Source: Daucus carota subsp. sativus (taxonomy: Eukaryota > Streptophyta > Magnoliopsida > Apiales > Apiaceae). Taken from it: a stretch of DNA of 64,000 nt. Positions 60,126 to 64,000 of this stretch are shown here, piece after piece. The stretch's first letter is position 1, and each line of letters begins with the position of its first letter. The stretch is from contig NC_030383.2 of NCBI RefSeq assembly GCF_001625215.2, positions 46,992,380 to 47,056,379 of the forward strand. The letters run 5' to 3'. Below the pieces are notes generated by a model. It searched no databases. It had not been told where the DNA came from and worked only from the letters and a program-made list of their open reading frames with translations. The position numbers and the translations under genes were made by a program.

Positions 60126-60199
60126 TATAGTATAACATATTTAATAAATATTTAACATTTCTTATTCCTAGATTTAAGTAATTTATTTTCATAAGAAAT

Positions 60200-60238
<39 letters not shown>

Positions 60239-60370
60239 CTTTTTATCAAAATAAAATAACTCATTTTCGAAAAATAAAATAAGTCAAAGGGATCAAGATT
60301 AAGTATGAAAATAAATAAAAACTGAAGAAGGATAAATAAAAGTTATAAAACGTAGTTGACTTGAGACATA

Positions 60371-60605
60371 CTCCCTTTATCCCAAATTAGATGAGCTCGA
60401 CTTTGGGCACACACTTTAGGGTCTATTGACCGCATAGCTACATTATTTATTGTTAAAATTTTACTTTTGCAAATAAAAATCCAGATATAAAATTTTCATT
60501 AACAAAAGAAAAATCAAAAAAATTAAATTTTAGAACTAGGCGGTCAATGCACTTAAAGTTACGTGCCCAAAATCAACTAGCTCATCTAATTTGGGATGGA
60601 GGTAG
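60371..60605. mobile_element. Stowaway-like MITE, 235 bp
   Basis: Begins ctccctttatcccaaattag and ends ctaatttgggatggaggtag, TA on both sides. Inner arms match (gatgagct / agctcatc; gggcac / gtgccc). Confidence 0.85.
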
Positions 60606-60977
60606 TATTAAAGATAAGGGATAGAATATTATTAAAGATAGATATTAAGAAATAGAAGAAAAATAAATTGTTATAGAAAATATGAAGCTGCGAGTAAAAT
60701 ATCTAAAAACAAGAAGTGTTAAAGAAATGAATATGAGATTAACATGCTGGTGGCTAGCTGGTAATTAAGGAGTTAAAGAAAGCAACATCTCCCACTTGGC
60801 CAAAGCATAATACAAAATAATCTTGCACGAAAAATAAATAGGCCTCCAAAGAGTTGACCTGTATTTGTTAGTAGTAATCAATCAGAGTCGTGTTGTTAAG
60901 TAGCAATAGTACATTAAACATTGACACCCATAAGAGCTGTTTATTGAAGCCGAGTGATCCTGATCCAGAAGAAGAGG

Positions 60978-61142
60978 ATGATAAATCAAAACCTGAGCTC
61001 GTTGTTCATCGGACTGTTGGGTGCAACAATAACACTCTCTGCATATTCACAAGACGTCATGTCTCCGACACAATGCATCGGAACAGGTCTCTTTGTTCTC
61101 ATGTTTGGTCTTCTTGTTAAGGAAGGTTTCATCTCTTTTTAG
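60978..61142 (+). CDS. Small hydrophobic membrane protein (54 aa), candidate
   Basis: A 54-residue ORF with ATG at 60978, ending KEGFISF-stop. Two hydrophobic segments, about residues 7-23 (SSLFIGLLGATITLSAY) and 32-48 (CIGTGLFVLMFGLLV), are joined by a polar SQDVMSPTQ loop, a helical-hairpin layout. It reads as a genuine small plant membrane protein and I have a vague memory of similar conserved short proteins, but I cannot name a family. The open frame continues upstream without an in-frame ATG (first codons near 60954 are non-ATG). It is isolated in repeat-rich DNA; gene status is inferred from its composition. Confidence 0.5.
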   Translation: MINQNLSSLFIGLLGATITLSAYSQDVMSPTQCIGTGLFVLMFGLLVKEGFISF

Positions 61143-62392
61143 TTACTGACTACTTATGTAGCTCTAGCTCTCTTCTTTTTCTTTTCTTTGTGTATTTTGA
61201 GCTACTTTGCTTACAGCCTTACAATATGTATGTCGTTGTTGTTTCCAAATTCCAAGATTGGTTATGTAGTTTGGTCTTTCTAGTTTCTATCTATAAACAT
61301 GTGAGTTTGTGTTCCACAATAAGAGGAGTACCCTTTTACCGTATCCTAATCGGGATCAACGATGGTAATGCTAATGAGGCCTTTAATTTATTCTGCATCG
61401 GGTGAGATGTAAGATTGCTTTGTGTTTGCGTAGATCATTTGTCAACTTCGTTTCAAAGCTAACCTCTTAATCTCAGCACTTTGTTTAGTTTTACTGTTTG
61501 CATGCATTTTAAGACTTCTATAAAATATAATTCTACAATATTTTTTTATTTTTTAATAAAAATTCAAACATTAAATTTTTGTTGAAGAAAAAAAATTCAT
61601 GAAACTATAATTTATACTTCAAAATACGTGTCAAAAAATAGATGCCATCTGGTACGAAAACAGCCCAGCCTTAGAAATTGTTGTATACTTCAGTTTTTAT
61701 AACCGTGTGCTCAAAAATAAGTCGCCGCCTGCAATTCATGTGTATAGGAGCGAAGTCATACTAAGCTTTGTTCATCAATCACTATCGGGATTGTGCTCGT
61801 CTCTATTGCAAAAGAAAATCATGGACTTTGCAGTAGTATGATAATTCATCAATGGGTCTGTACTTGGAACGGACGGATAATATTTTTGGTTATAAACCAG
61901 TTCGACTTTTATAAGTTTGAATATTCCTACTCGATTTAATTGTACAAAAAGGACTCAAAGCCCTAGAACAGTAAATCTTCTGGCGTAACATGGAGACGTA
62001 TTTTTATAAGAAATGTTTGGTGTACGTAATTGTGTACATAAAAATTATACCATACGAAGTGGATTTTAATTGGAATGAGCATTTACATCAACAAATTCAA
62101 TTAAAACTTATCACATCAATTATCATGTCATTATGTACAAATTTTCTAAACTCCATTATAAAAAATGAAGAAAAGTACATTATAAAGACAGTTACATTCC
62201 TTTAAACACTACATCATTGGGCTGGACCAAGCCCTGTAACCCATCCCTACGCTTACCGCAGTTATAACATCTTGGCCTATATTGTCATTCAGCCCAAATC
62301 GTGACACGGGCCTCTCCACCTTCCATTTTCAATACGCCTTCTCCCAAAATACTAAGCAAAAATTAATGCTACAGTCCTGAACATAAGATTAT
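61143..62392. other. Downstream spacer without recognised gene
   Basis: CT-rich just after the small ORF (61165-61190), probably its 3' UTR, then AT-rich sequence. No other feature seen. Confidence 0.4.
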
Positions 62393-62817
62393 GGGGCCGT
62401 TTGGCTTAGCTTCAAAGAAGTGACTTATTACTTAAAGTAAAGAAATGGATTAAAACTGATAAGTAAACTTGACTTATAAGTTATTAAAAGTGTTTGGATA
62501 ACTTTTGTTTATAAGTCAATTGAGAGTGTGGTAATTTAAATTTATAAATTTTAAAAAAATTCAAATTATTAAAATAAATAAAAAGTTTATTAATAAATAA
62601 AGTTTGTTAAATATTAAAATTTTTAAAACTTCATAATAAAATGCAAATACTGAAAAAGCTCAAAAGAAGCTAGCAATCCTTACTTCCAGCTTCTGACTTA
62701 AAAAACCCAAAAAAACACCTCGGCTTATTTTTGCCAAACACTCTGTGAAAAGTAGAAGCTGCTTAAAATGATAAAAGAAGCCCAGAAGCACTTCCAAAAA
62801 GCTTAGCCAAACACCCA
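62393..62817. mobile_element. hAT-like MITE, about 425 bp
   Basis: Left ggggccgtttggcttagctt, right aagcttagccaaacaccc. Inner phrases (gacttataag / cttataagt, ttataagt) pair. No clear target duplication. Confidence 0.65.
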
Positions 62818-63495
62818 CTATTACTACTATCCGCCAGCTGGTAAGTTGAAAGAAAGTCCAACAATATCATGCAAAAATAGTGTTCACTCATTTAGTACAT
62901 TATTTTCATTATCTATAAACAACAACAACAACATGTCTTATGTTGATAAAAATGATTTAGGATATGTATAGTGCTTCTTTGAAAATAAAACACTCGTCGT
63001 ACGTCCTAGTATATTAAATCACTACTGTTAAAACACTTGATTCTTCGGGATGTCTTAGATTTGAATTGAGGTCATTATTAGACTTGCGCCAACGTGAACT
63101 CGATTACTTAATACTGGAACTAAAATATAAACCCGTATTCTGGATAAGGAACTCCTTACGGCAATGTTAATTATCACCCCTCCTTAACGAAACTGAAAGT
63201 TCATGAAGACATGTTTTACCATGTTGGCAGCATTTTCCATCAACTCCTGTGTTTAGAATCCTGATGGGCGTTTATGAAACCACACCAAATCCTTGACATG
63301 GAGGACCTCCTTATCACTGTAAACATAACTATTCATTATTCTTTATTCAAAAGAAAAAACTATTCATTATTCTTGAACCAAACAGATAAAAAGGATAATT
63401 ATGTTTCAATAAGAATGTCTAGTAATAAATATTGTGTGTCTGAATAATGATTCTTAATGATCCTCACAGAAAAAGGTTCGGAATGATATATAATA
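62818..63495. other. Intergenic region without recognised gene
   Basis: Short (AAC)n at 62920-62932. Otherwise no gene or clear repeat. Confidence 0.4.
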
Positions 63496-63742
63496 CACCT
63501 GTCCCGGTCCATTTTGACTTTTGATCAGTCAAATTTACTATATTTTGACTAAACTTTACATGTATCAGATAATTGATAAAAATAATAGAAAATTATATTA
63601 TTAGAAAGTATATTTCGTCTAATTTAGTGTGCAAATTTCAGATTTTAGAAATAATAAGTAGATAATTTGTAATGTTTGGTCAAAATTTGATCAATTTGAC
63701 TCCTCAAAAAGCTGAATCAACATGTAAAAGGGACCGAGGAAG
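63496..63742. mobile_element. Stowaway-like MITE, 247 bp, diverged
   Basis: Left cacctgtcccggtccatttt, right gggaccgaggaag, TA on both sides (63494-63495, 63743-63744). Inner phrases tgacttttgatcagtcaaat and tggtcaaaatttgatcaat pair; related to 22650-22905. Confidence 0.7.
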
Positions 63743-64000
63743 TATAACTATAAGTGTATTGCTAACTATATTTTAAGCAGGATATAGTATTCTTCCGGTT
63801 GTTTATAAGTCAAGGAGATTGAAGTATGAATTTCGTAAAGAAGAAACTTGGTATCAAATAAGAAAAAAAATATATTAGTACGATCATAAGATAATTCTAC
63901 AGAACTTGTTTTTGTACAATTTTTAGGAACGAAGTTGTAGAATCTATATATTAATTTCTGTTTTCTGTTCTTAATTATTTTTCTTCTTAAATTGAAATAG
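63743..64000. other. Window end, no recognised gene
   Basis: AT-rich sequence only. Confidence 0.4.

Overview
The window is nuclear DNA of a flowering plant. Multi-exon genes with GT-AG introns encode plant-specific proteins (NAC, MIXTA-type MYB, CASP, SPX4-like and PME31-like proteins). The sequence is AT-rich and densely filled with MITEs. The proteins and the style of the repeats fit a eudicot, perhaps an asterid; the species cannot be named from the sequence alone. No bacterial-style operons, CRISPR arrays or confident tRNA genes are present.

Eight credible protein-coding genes are seen, in order: (1) the 3' part of a VTI1-type Qb-SNARE gene (+, cut by the window edge); (2) a plastid-type DUF1997 protein gene (-); (3) a PME31-like pectinesterase gene (-); (4) a short acidic disordered protein resembling Arabidopsis At5g39570/PLDRP1 (+); (5) an SPX4-like phosphate-signalling regulator (-); (6) an R2R3-MYB of the MIXTA/MYB16-MYB106 type (-); (7) a NAC transcription factor with a near-complete miR164 target site (-); (8) a four-helix CASP-type membrane protein (-). 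A ninth, very small membrane-protein ORF lies near 61 kb (+). Splice sites were placed by hand. Each model closes in frame and keeps family motifs intact. The genes share no obvious pathway. Cuticle or epidermis (MYB), Casparian strip (CASP), cell wall (PME31) and phosphate (SPX4) functions sit side by side by ordinary gene order.

Bases 1-20 kb are gene-rich, with MITEs in introns and promoters. Bases 20-33 kb hold decayed transposon pieces (a MULE transposase relic, possible LTR-like sequence) and many Stowaway-like and PIF/Harbinger-like MITEs. Bases 35-45 kb and 46-54.5 kb are repeat deserts around the MYB, NAC and CASP genes. They carry foldback Mutator-like elements, hAT-like elements, a 1.25 kb Helitron and a 1.6 kb hairpin element. 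Bases 56-64 kb are mostly repeats around one tiny ORF.

The most unusual signals are: four ultra-short poly(A)/poly(T) insertions, each bounded by perfect 13-15 bp direct repeats, two of them sharing the same short core; a 1.6 kb near-complete palindrome with a 9 bp target duplication; two almost identical Stowaway copies in opposite orientation, one inside the CASP intron; a Helitron containing the terminal piece of another transposon; a duplicated splice-acceptor/exon fragment in the SPX4-like gene; and a plastid 16S rRNA fragment in an intergenic region.
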